DNA of 64,000 nt from NCBI GenBank assembly GCA_965656185.1, contig CBFHJH010000007.1, positions 62,001-126,000 of the forward strand, given 5' to 3'. The notes below the pieces were generated by a model, which did not search any database, had not been told where the DNA came from, and saw only the letters and a program-made list of their open reading frames with translations. This document shows positions 24,814 through 34,447 of this stretch, in pieces. How positions within the stretch are numbered: position 1 is the first letter of the stretch; the number at the start of each line of letters is the position of its first letter. This stretch comes from Croceimicrobium sp965656185 (lineage in GTDB: Bacteria; Bacteroidota; Bacteroidia; Flavobacteriales; Schleiferiaceae). A program made the position numbers and the translations under genes.

Positions 24814-24818
24814 TGGAC

Positions 24819-24826
24819 CAAATTTA
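24819..24826 (-). promoter_or_regulatory. Bacteroidota -7 box of ruvC
   Basis: TAAATTTG on the minus strand, five bases from the ATG; no good -33 box. The closeness suggests a leaderless transcript. Confidence 0.45.
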
Positions 24827-24842
24827 ATGCTTTACTTTGTTT

Positions 24843-25946
24843 ATGCTTAGTTCGCTTACTCCCTTATTATTGCTATCGCTGTATGCGCTTTTATGGCTAT
24901 TTCTTCATGGCGGTCTTGAGCGATTGAAAAATAGAAAGTCAAGTAAACCATTAGAGTCAAAATGGGAGAAGCTATGCCTTTTAATTCCCCATCGTGATGA
25001 TGAGGCCTCTTTATTTCAATTACTGGCGACCTTAGCTGAGGATGAGAAGCTGGCCTCTTGCCCCATAGTCTTGATCGACGATCATTCTAGCCAGCCTCTA
25101 AAACCAAGGCTCGAGGCTTCAAAGCTAAACGAAAACCTTAGAATTGAACTTTACCAAAATCAGGGCGAGCCGGGTAAGAAAGGGGCTTTGGCATATGTAC
25201 TACCTCAATTGACCTATCAGTATATCTTACAATTGGACGCGGATGTGCTTCCAGATACTAAGTTGTTCCAGGAACTTGACCGATCGTGGACGAAGGATAC
25301 AGAGCTTCTAGTGGCCGGAGTCCGCATGCAGCCTACCAATAACCTTTGGTCTCAATTGGCTGCCTTAGACCACCTTTCTTTGCAGCTAAGCATGTTTGCT
25401 ACTCTCGCCCAGAAGAAGCCTATTATGGCTAGCGGAGCCACCATGCTTTACGCTAAAGAGGCTTATCTGCGCTATCAGGCCATTGGGTCAAATTGGCAAA
25501 GTGGAGAAGATACCTTTTTCCTACAGGCCCTTTCACGGCAAAAAATTGATGCGATCGATTTCAATCCACGCGCTTTTAGTGTAACCGCGGCACCAAAAAA
25601 CCTCAAGGCTTTGCTTAGGCAGCGATTGCGTTGGGGCGCCAAAACGAGAGCCTACCCTTCAAACTTTGCTCAAGCTTTAGCCCTGCTAGTAGCCTCACTA
25701 AACCTTTACGTGCTTTACTTTTACCTCTTCAGCCTAATCACTTGGTCTCTTTCTTTATATGGCCTCGCCTTACTGTCCCTCAAGTTTATAGGCGATTATT
25801 TACTCCTATTTAAATATGCCAGCCTTACGGCGGAAAGGAATTTACTGCGAGGGTATTTAGCCAAAGCGATGCTCTATCCTATTTATATAGCATTAGTGGT
25901 GCTAATGATACCATTCGCGCCAAAAAAGAAATGGTTGCGGGTTTAA
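24843..25946 (+). CDS. Family 2 glycosyltransferase, membrane-bound
   Basis: The 367-aa protein has an N-terminal membrane helix, then a GT2 domain: nucleotide-binding VLIDDHSSQPL, DXD-like LQLDADVLPD, acceptor GEDTFF and the QRLRWG motif (the QxxRW site of processive and CESA-like enzymes). Three or four C-terminal membrane helices follow. This layout fits synthases that transfer sugars at the cytoplasmic membrane. ATG 24843 is taken rather than the in-frame TTG at 24837. There is no partner polymer gene nearby, so product unknown. The stop shares four bases with the convergent MscS-type gene. Confidence 0.85.
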   Translation: MLSSLTPLLLLSLYALLWLFLHGGLERLKNRKSSKPLESKWEKLCLLIPHRDDEASLFQLLATLAEDEKLASCPIVLIDDHSSQPLKPRLEASKLNENLRIELYQNQGEPGKKGALAYVLPQLTYQYILQLDADVLPDTKLFQELDRSWTKDTELLVAGVRMQPTNNLWSQLAALDHLSLQLSMFATLAQKKPIMASGATMLYAKEAYLRYQAIGSNWQSGEDTFFLQALSRQKIDAIDFNPRAFSVTAAPKNLKALLRQRLRWGAKTRAYPSNFAQALALLVASLNLYVLYFYLFSLITWSLSLYGLALLSLKFIGDYLLLFKYASLTAERNLLRGYLAKAMLYPIYIALVVLMIPFAPKKKWLRV

Positions 25947-27211
25947 GCCTGATTATTGATAATTCGGCTGAAATCGCCTCCACTTGGATTCTGGAACACT
26001 TTTAGGTCGAAATGATCTACTGCCGCAAGCAGATGATCCATTACATCGCTTTGAATGTTTTCATAATTGATCCAAGCAATATCATTACTGAAGCAATAGA
26101 TCTCGAGCGGAATGCCATTTTCGCCAGGCTGCAATTGCCGTACCATTAACACTTCTTCCGAAGCGATCTTGGGATGCTGCCTCAGGTAACTTTCGATATA
26201 ATGGCGGAATACGCCAATATTGGTCATGTGTCGCCCATTGATCAACACCGACTTATCCACCTTGCGTTCTTGATTGGCCTTGTCGATCTCGTCCTGTCTT
26301 TGCTTTACGTATTGGGCAACCCGTTCAAATTTATTGAAGCGCTCGAATAGCTCAGGATCTACGAATTTTATCGAGTGTAGGTCGATGAAAATACTGCGTT
26401 TGATGCGCCGTACCCCTTGGTTGGTCATGCCACGCCAATTCACGAAGGAATCACTGATAAAGGCATAGGTGGGTACGGTAGAAATGGTTTTGTCCCAATT
26501 ACGGACCTTAACCGTCGTGAGGTTGATTTCGATTACATCACCATCGGCACCGTACTTTGGCATGCTCACCCAATCTCCGATCCGAACCATATCGTTACCA
26601 GAGATCTGAATACTAGCAACTAGACCGAGAATGGTGTCTCTAAAGATCAATAAGATTACTGCGGTGGCTGCACCAAAGGTGGTAAGAATGGTAGTAGCAC
26701 TTTTATCCAATAAATTGGAAATAATGAAGACTCCACCGGCAATGTAAATTACAATAAGACTTACCTGAACGTAACTACTCACAGGTTTGCCTTCAAAGCG
26801 CTTAGAATGTAAGCCAATGTATTCTAAAGCCTTCAGGAACTTGTGGCTAACGTTGATAATATTGATGATCACATAAGTTACCACCAGCTTCCGTAAGATC
26901 TGCACCAAAACATCCGATTGCTCAAATAATTCCGGGATCGAGTAGTAGACCACTATGGCGGGAAGCAAATGGGAAAGCGAACGAAATACGCGCTTCTCCA
27001 AAAGGATATCGTCGTAATTGTTTTTGCTACGCTTAACGTAACGACCTACAAGGCGTAGGATAATCTTGCGTGCAATGAAATCAACGATGAAACTCAGTAA
27101 CAGTACTAAGCTAAGGTCGATTCCGAAAGTGAGGCGATCTACCCAAAGCTCATTTAAGCCTAAGTCGCTTAACCATTGATGTGCCCAATGATTGATCTGC
27201 AGTTTTTCCAA
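25943..27211 (-). CDS. MscS-type mechanosensitive channel, YbdG-like
   Basis: The 422-aa protein has about five N-terminal membrane segments. The pore helix and MscS beta domain follow (TTFGAATAVILLIFRDTILG, then IGDWVSMPKYGADGDVIEI, then TVKVRNWDKTISTVPT), with a C-terminal soluble domain. Trp and acidic residues in the beta domain follow the YbdG subfamily. The channel would release solutes on hypo-osmotic shock. The start is TTG: in frame upstream there is only GTA and then a stop, and the -7 box is at 27228. It is monocistronic. Confidence 0.9.
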   Translation of the reverse strand: MEKLQINHWAHQWLSDLGLNELWVDRLTFGIDLSLVLLLSFIVDFIARKIILRLVGRYVKRSKNNYDDILLEKRVFRSLSHLLPAIVVYYSIPELFEQSDVLVQILRKLVVTYVIINIINVSHKFLKALEYIGLHSKRFEGKPVSSYVQVSLIVIYIAGGVFIISNLLDKSATTILTTFGAATAVILLIFRDTILGLVASIQISGNDMVRIGDWVSMPKYGADGDVIEINLTTVKVRNWDKTISTVPTYAFISDSFVNWRGMTNQGVRRIKRSIFIDLHSIKFVDPELFERFNKFERVAQYVKQRQDEIDKANQERKVDKSVLINGRHMTNIGVFRHYIESYLRQHPKIASEEVLMVRQLQPGENGIPLEIYCFSNDIAWINYENIQSDVMDHLLAAVDHFDLKVFQNPSGGDFSRIINNQA

Positions 27212-27227
27212 GCTTTCTACTTTTCAA

Positions 27228-27235
27228 CAAAGCTA
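27228..27235 (-). promoter_or_regulatory. Bacteroidota -7 box of the MscS-type gene
   Basis: TAGCTTTG on the minus strand, 16 bp before the TTG start codon, inside the 28-bp gap to the DUF4249 gene. No good -33 box. Confidence 0.5.
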
Positions 27236-27239
27236 CGAT

Positions 27240-28115
27240 TTATGGTGTATACCGCAGCCCGTTTTGATTGGCGCCAAAAATTTGAAAATAACCATAGGCA
27301 TAGTTTTCTGGCTTATTTTCAGCCCGAATGTTTCCAATGATAAAAGCAGGAGGCGCATCAAAGGGTGAACCGGTTTGCACTTGACTTTGGAGAATGGTTA
27401 AATAACGCTCAAAGTCCTTCGATACTGCTTGAATTTCAACGGTTAGACTATCCGGACCAGCCCCGACTTCAGGTGCCTCAAATGGACCAAAGATGGCAAT
27501 GGGAGGAAATTGCCCGCGGCCAAAATAGATTCCATCGACTTCCTCATCGTTTATAAGGATTGTTTCCTGGGCAAAAGCCGAATCGTTTAAGGTCCTTTTG
27601 ATGCGGTAATAATCTCCCCGTCCTTCAAAATCGCCAAAAAATATTAAGGCATAGTCCCCCGCTTCAAAGACCGAAGGAGTGGTATTTCGGTTTAAAGAAG
27701 CTTGTTTCATGGAATCGATCTGCGGAGCAGGCCTTAAGGTATCAAGATCAGAAATCCAGTTGCCCAATACTTCTTCAGGGTAATCGCCATTGATTTCGAT
27801 CTTAAGCTGATAGCGCTTATTCACACTACCGCGAAAAGGGGCCTCATATAGTCCAGGCTCAGTGTTCGACTCATTCAAGACGATCGCTTCTTGACCATCT
27901 TCCCAGATACTTACTCGTGCCTGAGATATAGTAGTGAATGCTTCATTATCAAAGAATCCAGCGGTAGTTTGTAGTTTAACAAAAACATCCCGGTCATTCC
28001 TTAATTCTCCGTTCACCACCAAGGCAGGCGCCGCGTCTTCCACCTCAAGTTCTACTACATCAGTGCAAGCTACCAGACTAATGATTAGTGCCGTTAGTAA
28101 AGCAAATCTTTTCAT
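27240..28115 (-). CDS. DUF4249-type outer-membrane-associated lipoprotein
   Basis: The 291-aa protein begins with a lipoprotein signal (lipobox LVAC, Cys17). It follows the DUF4249 plan: VVNGELRNDRDVFVKL, then a beta-sandwich with ARVSIWEDG, then GLYEAPF and the late conserved IGNIR segment. These proteins are nearly always encoded right after a receptor, as here (2 bp), and probably act as its surface or periplasmic partner. The ligand is not known. Confidence 0.82.
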   Translation of the reverse strand: MKRFALLTALIISLVACTDVVELEVEDAAPALVVNGELRNDRDVFVKLQTTAGFFDNEAFTTISQARVSIWEDGQEAIVLNESNTEPGLYEAPFRGSVNKRYQLKIEINGDYPEEVLGNWISDLDTLRPAPQIDSMKQASLNRNTTPSVFEAGDYALIFFGDFEGRGDYYRIKRTLNDSAFAQETILINDEEVDGIYFGRGQFPPIAIFGPFEAPEVGAGPDSLTVEIQAVSKDFERYLTILQSQVQTGSPFDAPPAFIIGNIRAENKPENYAYGYFQIFGANQNGLRYTP

Positions 28116-28117
28116 GT

Positions 28118-30490
28118 TTAAAAGTTGAAGTTCCAGGTTACCGAAGGGATGATCGTTCCAAATATGGATAATTGTTGGGCTTGGGTATTTAGGTTTTGAA
28201 CCGTTGCGCCATTTGCGTTTTCCGCTTGTTCGAAAAAGATAGAATAGGCATTTCTTCGGGCATACACATTGTAAAGACTAAAGGACCATGAACTGTAAAA
28301 CTTCTGCCCTTCTTTTTTCTCCGGTGTGTAATTTGCCGAAAGGTCTAAACGATGGTAATCGGGAATGCGGTAGGAGTTCCGATTTTGGTAAATGGGAACG
28401 ATGAAATCTTCAAACTGAAACTTTCCTTCTGGAGGGGTAATGGGACGACCACTTTGGTAGGTGAAGTTCATACCCAGATCCCATTTTTTAGTTAGCTGGT
28501 AATTAAGAACAAAAGTGATATCATGCCTCTTATCGTAATTAGCTGGATACCAGTTACCGGCGTTAATGGCCAGGCTTGGGTCCCCATCGATCTTAAGCTC
28601 GGTCTTAGATAGAGTGTAGCTTAACCAGCCGCTAAGCTTACCACTTTGCTTTCTGAGGTAAAATTCCAAGCCATAAGAACGTCCAATACCAGCCAGGATC
28701 TCAGTTTCGATCGCTTCATTAAAAATAAGATCAGCGCCATTTCGATAGTCAACGATATCTTGAAAATCTTTGTAATAGGCTTCAACCGAAAATTCATAGG
28801 CATTGTCGGCAAAATTCTGGAAATAGCCTATGGCCACTTGGTTTACCGTGGCCGGTTTTATGTGCATCCCAGCTGGTCGATAAAGATCGATTGGGGTAGG
28901 GGCTGTGGTATTACTGATAAGATGAATGTACTGGCGGGTGCGATTGTAGCTGGCTTTTAGACTCTTTTCATCATCAAGTCGATAATTTATTGCCAATCTA
29001 GGCTCTAAACCCTCTAGCCCATTATAGGCCTCAATGATTTCATTTTCTCCGTAGCTCACCGTCTCGATTATTTCATCGGCTTCGGGAAGCCTCTGGTCTT
29101 TGTAGATGTTCTTTACCTGCGGACCTAAATTGTAAAAGGAAGAATAGCGCAGTCCGTATTGTACGCTAAATAGAGGGCTAAACTTATATTCATGCGAAAT
29201 ATAAACCGCAGGCTCTAAGGCATATTCACGCTGTAAGGTAAGATCTACCACACCGCTAATAGTTCCGGGCCTAAAGCGGTAGTATATAGCTTCTAGTCCA
29301 AACTCCACCTCACTGTTATTTTTTGCGTAATAGGTGTATTGGTTCTTGAAATGATAATCCTGGATATTTGATTCGAGACGGAAATTGAACTCATCGTCTT
29401 CTGGTGTGCCTAAAGCATAAGAGTAGTCGCTGAAGATGAGTGATACATTGGAAAATAGTTTATCGCTAAAGAGGTGATTCCAACGTGCAGTAAGGGTGGC
29501 ATTGCCCCATTCAAAGCCAAAGAGATCATTTATTTCAAATACATCTCTACCAAAATACCCCGACAAGTAAACGCGGTCTTTTTCGCTAAAGATATAGTTC
29601 AACTTAGCGTTGAAATCGTAGAAGTATAAAGTGTTTTCGGCAATGGTCTCGTCGGGACTTAAACCCAAAAACAGGTCGGCATAAGAACGACGACCAGCTA
29701 CCATGAAGGCTGATTTCTCCTCTTGGATGGGGCCCTCGAGTAGCAGACGACTGGAAAGCAGGCCTAAGCCGCCGGTGCCCGCAAATTCACGATTGTTGCC
29801 GTCTTTCTGCCGAACGTCCACCACCGAACTTAAACGTCCACCATAGCGAGCCGGGATGCCACCCTTATAAAGTTTCACGTCTTTTACCGCATCGGCATTG
29901 AAAATGGAAAAGAAACCAAACAAGTGTGAACTGTTATAGACAGGCGCTTCATCTAAAAGAATCAAATTCTGGTCGGTGTTTCCGCCGCGCACGTTGAAGC
30001 CATTGGTGGCCTCTCCCACTGTGCTAATACCCGGTAATAAGGTGAGGCTGCGAATAATGTCTACTTCCCCTAAGAGGGCGGGCATTTTCTTAACGTCTTT
30101 TACGTCTAATTGAGCCACGCTCATTTCTACGCTACTCACATTGCGGTCTATTTTTTCGCTGCTCACTACCACTTCCTGTAATTCGGTGGTAGCCTCTTTG
30201 AGTTCCCAATTTATTTTAAGGTCTCGGTTAAGTTCAATTTCTCGTACGATGGTTTGATAGCCGATGTATTGAGCTTGTATTTCGTACTTGCCGGGAGGGA
30301 GACTTAGTGAGAAAAAGCCGTAGGCGTTACTCGTTGCCCCGGTTTTGAGACTGGGTATCACAATATTAACTCCTATTAATTCTTCTCCACTGTTGGCGTC
30401 GCGCGCATAACCACTGAGGGTAAATTGTTCTTGCTGAGCGGAGACCAAGAAACTGCCGAAAAGAAATAGGAAAGGAAGCAGCTTTTGCAT
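28118..30490 (-). CDS. TonB-dependent receptor with carboxypeptidase-regulatory domain (790 aa)
   Basis: The protein has a signal peptide (1-18), a CarboxypepD_reg-like domain (about 22-105; GYARDANSGEELIGVNIVI) and a plug (about 125-225; GFNVRGGNTDQNLILLDEAP). The 22-strand barrel ends in WNFNF. It forms a two-gene operon with the DUF4249 lipoprotein. This receptor/DUF4249 pair is widespread in Bacteroidota with no assigned substrate. No regulator or TonB/ExbBD gene is adjacent. Confidence 0.88.
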   Translation of the reverse strand: MQKLLPFLFLFGSFLVSAQQEQFTLSGYARDANSGEELIGVNIVIPSLKTGATSNAYGFFSLSLPPGKYEIQAQYIGYQTIVREIELNRDLKINWELKEATTELQEVVVSSEKIDRNVSSVEMSVAQLDVKDVKKMPALLGEVDIIRSLTLLPGISTVGEATNGFNVRGGNTDQNLILLDEAPVYNSSHLFGFFSIFNADAVKDVKLYKGGIPARYGGRLSSVVDVRQKDGNNREFAGTGGLGLLSSRLLLEGPIQEEKSAFMVAGRRSYADLFLGLSPDETIAENTLYFYDFNAKLNYIFSEKDRVYLSGYFGRDVFEINDLFGFEWGNATLTARWNHLFSDKLFSNVSLIFSDYSYALGTPEDDEFNFRLESNIQDYHFKNQYTYYAKNNSEVEFGLEAIYYRFRPGTISGVVDLTLQREYALEPAVYISHEYKFSPLFSVQYGLRYSSFYNLGPQVKNIYKDQRLPEADEIIETVSYGENEIIEAYNGLEGLEPRLAINYRLDDEKSLKASYNRTRQYIHLISNTTAPTPIDLYRPAGMHIKPATVNQVAIGYFQNFADNAYEFSVEAYYKDFQDIVDYRNGADLIFNEAIETEILAGIGRSYGLEFYLRKQSGKLSGWLSYTLSKTELKIDGDPSLAINAGNWYPANYDKRHDITFVLNYQLTKKWDLGMNFTYQSGRPITPPEGKFQFEDFIVPIYQNRNSYRIPDYHRLDLSANYTPEKKEGQKFYSSWSFSLYNVYARRNAYSIFFEQAENANGATVQNLNTQAQQLSIFGTIIPSVTWNFNF

Positions 30491-30647
30491 TTTAACGTTT
30501 AATTAGTTTTCGTGCGAACAAGTCTTATTAAAAAGGCCTTATTTTTACAATTGATGAATTATGTTTTCGTTGGCGCAAAAGTATTGCCCTAATGCTTTAC
30601 AAATTTTGCCATAGCGCTATTTAACAAAGATTTAAGGATAAAGATCT

Positions 30648-32756
30648 ATGACATTTATTCGAACTGTAAATAAGTTCCGTTTTTTAATACTCATTGCAGC
30701 CATTGACCTTGGCTTTGCATTTTATAATCCTGCCGGAAAAGAGGAGAAAAAGGATCAGTTGATCATGAACTTGGTTTATCAGATCCTGAGAACCAATCAC
30801 TTTGCGCCACAGGACTTAAACGATGATTTCTCGCATAAGGTTTATGATGGCTTTTTAGAAAATCTAGATTACAACAAACGATTTTTATTGGCTTCAGATG
30901 TAGAAATGCTCGAAGAGCATCGTTCGGACATCGATGATCAAATACAACAAGCCAATTTGGCTTTCTTTAATCAGGCCTATGATATCTACAGCAAAAGATA
31001 TGGTCAAGCCCATGAGTATTATCAAGAAATACTGGCCAAGCCCTTTGACCTGAACAAGGAAGAGTACATTGAAACGGATCAAGAAAAAATGAATTTCGCA
31101 TCCAGCGAAAGCGAATTAAAAGACCGCTGGCGTAAATATCTTAAGTATCGTGTCCTATTGCGAATTGACGACATGAAACAAGACGCCTCTAATGACAGTA
31201 CCGAGTCTGAAGCCATGGCATTGTTGGATATGGAGGCGAAAGCGCGGGAAAAAGAATTGGAGATCCATGAGGATTGGTTTAAAACGATGGATGATTTGGA
31301 GCGTTTCGACTGGATGTCTACTTACATGAATGCCATTACCTCAGTTTACGATCCACACACTCAGTATTTTCCTCCCGAACGTAAGGAAGATTTTGAGATC
31401 AATATGACCGGACAGCTGCAGGGAATCGGGGCGCAACTTCAACAAAAAGGCGATTATGTAACCATTTCTAAAGTTATCGTAGGGAGCCCATGTTGGAAGC
31501 AAGGAGACCTGGAAGTAGGTGATAAAATTTTAAAGGTAGAGCAGGAAGACGGTGAGATCGTTGATCTCGTGGGTATGAGTGTTCGCAAAGCGGTGAAGCA
31601 CATTCGTGGTCCTAAAGGAACTGTAGTGAAACTTACTGTGAAGAAATTAGACGGTAGTAAAATGGAAATTCCGATTACTCGCGATATCGTTGAATTGGAA
31701 TCGACCTTTGCTAAATCTTCCGTATTGGGAGAAGGCGATGATAAGGTGGGCTACATTAAGCTGCCTAAATTCTACGTGAATTTTTATGGTGATGAGAACC
31801 ATGATTGTGCCGAAGATATGGCCGAAGAACTAGAAAAGCTCAAAGCCGAAGGGGTTAAGAGCGTGGTATTGGACCTTCGCAACAATGGAGGTGGCAGTCT
31901 ACAAGGGGTAATTGATATTGTAGGCTTGTTTATCGATGAAGGCCCCGTGGTGCAGGTAAAGACTTCGGGTCGGAAGCCTAAGGTCTTATCGGACGATGAC
32001 AATGGCGTGGTTTACGATGGCCCTTTAGTGGTTATGGTCAATCAGTTTAGTGCATCGGCAAGTGAGATCTTTGCTGCGGCTATTCAAGACTACCAGCGGG
32101 GCATCATCATTGGTAGTCCTTCTACTTTCGGGAAGGGTACAGTGCAGAATGTGGTAGATATGGATCGCGCTGTAAGCCTAGCTTATAATGATTTGAAGCC
32201 ATTGGGAGCCCTTAAACTTACCATCCAAAAGTATTACCGAATCAATGGAGGAACACCCCAATTGAAAGGGGTTAATCCAGACATCGTACTTCCGGATAAT
32301 TACATGTATATCCCTTACGGTGAAAAGGAACAAGATTATGCCCTTCCTTATGATGAGATTGAGGCCGCTGACTTTAATAAATGGGATAAGGGCGTAGACT
32401 TATACCAGGTGGCAAAAACTCATAGTGAGGAAAGATTAGATACCAGCGAGAAGTTTGCATTGATCGAAGAATATGCGCAATGGATCAAGGAAGAGCGAGA
32501 GGAGAGCAGTTATCCACTACAAGTGGACGCTTTCATTGCCGAACAAGAAGCTTATCGTGAAGAAGCAAAACGTTTTAAAGGGATGCGCAAAAGTGCGGAG
32601 GAGCTTATGGTGACCAGCAATAAGGCAGACCTTGAAACGATCGAGTCGAGTGAAGAAAACAAAGAGAAAACTAAGAATTGGCATAAATCCCTGCGGAAAG
32701 ATCTTTACTTAAGTGAAGCCTTTCGCGTAGCTTTGGATCTCTCTAAAGAAGGATAA
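30648..32756 (+). CDS. Carboxy-terminal processing protease (Prc/Tsp-like, S41A)
   Basis: The 702-aa protein has one N-terminal membrane or signal segment (residues 10-25) and an N-terminal helical domain. A PDZ domain (about 255-340) and the S41 catalytic domain come next: VVMVNQFSASASEIFAAA holds the Ser and GSPSTFGKGTVQ holds the Lys of the dyad. A C-terminal DUF3340-like region follows. Prc cleaves periplasmic proteins from their C-termini and controls peptidoglycan hydrolases. It is followed 1 bp later by an OppC-like permease. Confidence 0.93.
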   Translation: MTFIRTVNKFRFLILIAAIDLGFAFYNPAGKEEKKDQLIMNLVYQILRTNHFAPQDLNDDFSHKVYDGFLENLDYNKRFLLASDVEMLEEHRSDIDDQIQQANLAFFNQAYDIYSKRYGQAHEYYQEILAKPFDLNKEEYIETDQEKMNFASSESELKDRWRKYLKYRVLLRIDDMKQDASNDSTESEAMALLDMEAKAREKELEIHEDWFKTMDDLERFDWMSTYMNAITSVYDPHTQYFPPERKEDFEINMTGQLQGIGAQLQQKGDYVTISKVIVGSPCWKQGDLEVGDKILKVEQEDGEIVDLVGMSVRKAVKHIRGPKGTVVKLTVKKLDGSKMEIPITRDIVELESTFAKSSVLGEGDDKVGYIKLPKFYVNFYGDENHDCAEDMAEELEKLKAEGVKSVVLDLRNNGGGSLQGVIDIVGLFIDEGPVVQVKTSGRKPKVLSDDDNGVVYDGPLVVMVNQFSASASEIFAAAIQDYQRGIIIGSPSTFGKGTVQNVVDMDRAVSLAYNDLKPLGALKLTIQKYYRINGGTPQLKGVNPDIVLPDNYMYIPYGEKEQDYALPYDEIEAADFNKWDKGVDLYQVAKTHSEERLDTSEKFALIEEYAQWIKEEREESSYPLQVDAFIAEQEAYREEAKRFKGMRKSAEELMVTSNKADLETIESSEENKEKTKNWHKSLRKDLYLSEAFRVALDLSKEG

Positions 32757-32757
32757 T

Positions 32758-33831
32758 TTGAAAATTTTAGGCGGAATTTGGAAAGATCCCCTCGGTGCGG
32801 CAGGATTGCTTGTCATCCTTATTAGTGGTTTCTTGGCCTTGTTTGCCTATCTCTTTATCACCGATACCAGTCCGCAGGCGAATGAGATGCATTTGGCCTT
32901 GAGCAATCAGCCGCCTGGTAGTGAGTTTGAGTTCCTTCAAGTCCCTCGGGAAACTGAGGCAGTATCATTCTGGCAAAAATTCTGGAACGGCAGTCCTTCC
33001 AGTTTCGAACGTATTCCCATTGAGGACTTTCGGCTCAACCAAAAGACCCTAAGTTTTGTTGAATATGGAGCTCCCGAAGAATCTGATTGGAGGGAATTGG
33101 ACTTGAGCGTGCATTACAGCTTAGCTCAGATAGATCAAAAGGAGTTTCTCGACACTCGCACCTTTTATTTGGGCACCGATCGCTACGGGCGGGACCTCCT
33201 AAGCCGATTGATTCTTGGTGCGCGAGTGTCCTTTTCGGTAGGTTTTTTAGCCGTTTTGATTTCCCTGATAATAGGCATTCCCATTGGTGCGCTCGCGGCA
33301 TATTATGGTGGATGGGTCGATAAAGTAATCATGTGGCTTATCAATGTAGTTTGGTCTATTCCCGGTTTGCTCATGGTGATCGCGATAACCTTGGCTTTGG
33401 GCAAAGGACTTTGGCAAGTATTTATCGCCATCGGCTTTACTATGTGGGTGGAAGTCGCTCGGGTGATCCGCGGACAGATTTTAAGTATCCGTGAAAAGGA
33501 ATATATACAAGCGGCTAAGGTCCTGGCCTTTTCAGACTTCAGGATTATATTTAGGCATATCCTACCCAATGCGATTTCACCTTTGATCGTTATTTCGGCA
33601 GCAAACTTTGCCGCAGCCATTTTAGTAGAAAGTGGTTTGAGTTTTTTAGGCTTGGGCGCTCAGCCACCCACTCCCACCTGGGGGACCATGATCAAAGATC
33701 ACTATGCCTACCTTATTATGGATAAGGCTTATTTGGCCATTATTCCTGGCTTGGCGATAATGGTTCTGGTACTATCTTTTATGTTCGTAGGTAACGCGCT
33801 GCGTGACACCCTTGACGTGAAGGCAACTTAG
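32758..33831 (+). CDS. OppC/DppC-like ABC transporter permease
   Basis: The 357-aa protein has one N-terminal membrane helix, a periplasmic insert of about 120 residues and five further helices. The insert ends FYLGTDRYGRDLLSRLILGARVS, the hallmark of DppC-type proteins. The EAA loop reads AAKVLAFSDFRIIFRHILPN. The start is TTG, one base after the prc stop, so the genes are coupled. No OppB, ATPase or binding protein lies beside it; these must be encoded elsewhere. The substrate is probably peptides, by family only. Confidence 0.85.
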   Translation: MKILGGIWKDPLGAAGLLVILISGFLALFAYLFITDTSPQANEMHLALSNQPPGSEFEFLQVPRETEAVSFWQKFWNGSPSSFERIPIEDFRLNQKTLSFVEYGAPEESDWRELDLSVHYSLAQIDQKEFLDTRTFYLGTDRYGRDLLSRLILGARVSFSVGFLAVLISLIIGIPIGALAAYYGGWVDKVIMWLINVVWSIPGLLMVIAITLALGKGLWQVFIAIGFTMWVEVARVIRGQILSIREKEYIQAAKVLAFSDFRIIFRHILPNAISPLIVISAANFAAAILVESGLSFLGLGAQPPTPTWGTMIKDHYAYLIMDKAYLAIIPGLAIMVLVLSFMFVGNALRDTLDVKAT

Positions 33832-34427
33832 AGTTGCAGCTTTAAGCCAATACCATTGCCGTTTAACTGAATTGTTTCTAGAATAGGAAGCAAAGCTTCG
33901 TTTCCGTGATGGGCATGCACCCAATACATGATTAAGTCGAATGTGAAGAGGAAAGCGCCATTAATAATAACGGCTCGTCCAAAGCCTTCCCAGCGATCGA
34001 ACTCTGCGCTACGATTCTTAGCTCTTTCTCGTAAGTAGAAACCACCAGCCATATAAGCTAAGTCTAGGCCGGCATTTACCGCTAGAATACGTTTAATACT
34101 TTCTTGAGCCTCCAGACTTTCGACCAAACTTAGGTTTTGAAGCTGGATAGATTGATAGTAACCAAAGCCCGCAATGGTTAGATTAACCGCGTTCCAGCCT
34201 AAGTTCATCTGGTGGTAGGAGCGTATAAGTCCATCGCTGTTATTGAGATTAAAACCACTCCAGATCATATTGCCAATAGACCAGGTGCCAAGAATTAACA
34301 TTCCCTTTTGGTTGAGACTTTGCCTTTCCAGATTAAAGGACTCTAGACTTAAATGGTTTTCCTGTCCGATTACAGAAAAGCTACCCAGTAGTAAACAGAA
34401 TATGAAAATAGATTTGGTAAAACGCAT
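33828..34427 (-). CDS. Membrane protein of unknown function (possibly DUF6992)
   Basis: The 199-aa protein has a signal peptide ending SVIGQ. Four hydrophobic segments follow (about residues 43-60, 78-95, 112-128, 150-168), with Trp, Asn and Gly patterns such as GTWSIGNMIWSGFN. I think it belongs to the small Bacteroidota family DUF6992, but that is from memory of the pattern. It is convergent with the OppC-like gene, sharing four stop bases. No function is assigned. Confidence 0.6.
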   Translation of the reverse strand: MRFTKSIFIFCLLLGSFSVIGQENHLSLESFNLERQSLNQKGMLILGTWSIGNMIWSGFNLNNSDGLIRSYHQMNLGWNAVNLTIAGFGYYQSIQLQNLSLVESLEAQESIKRILAVNAGLDLAYMAGGFYLRERAKNRSAEFDRWEGFGRAVIINGAFLFTFDLIMYWVHAHHGNEALLPILETIQLNGNGIGLKLQL

Positions 34428-34447
34428 AAGATGATAATCTTAAGCGA

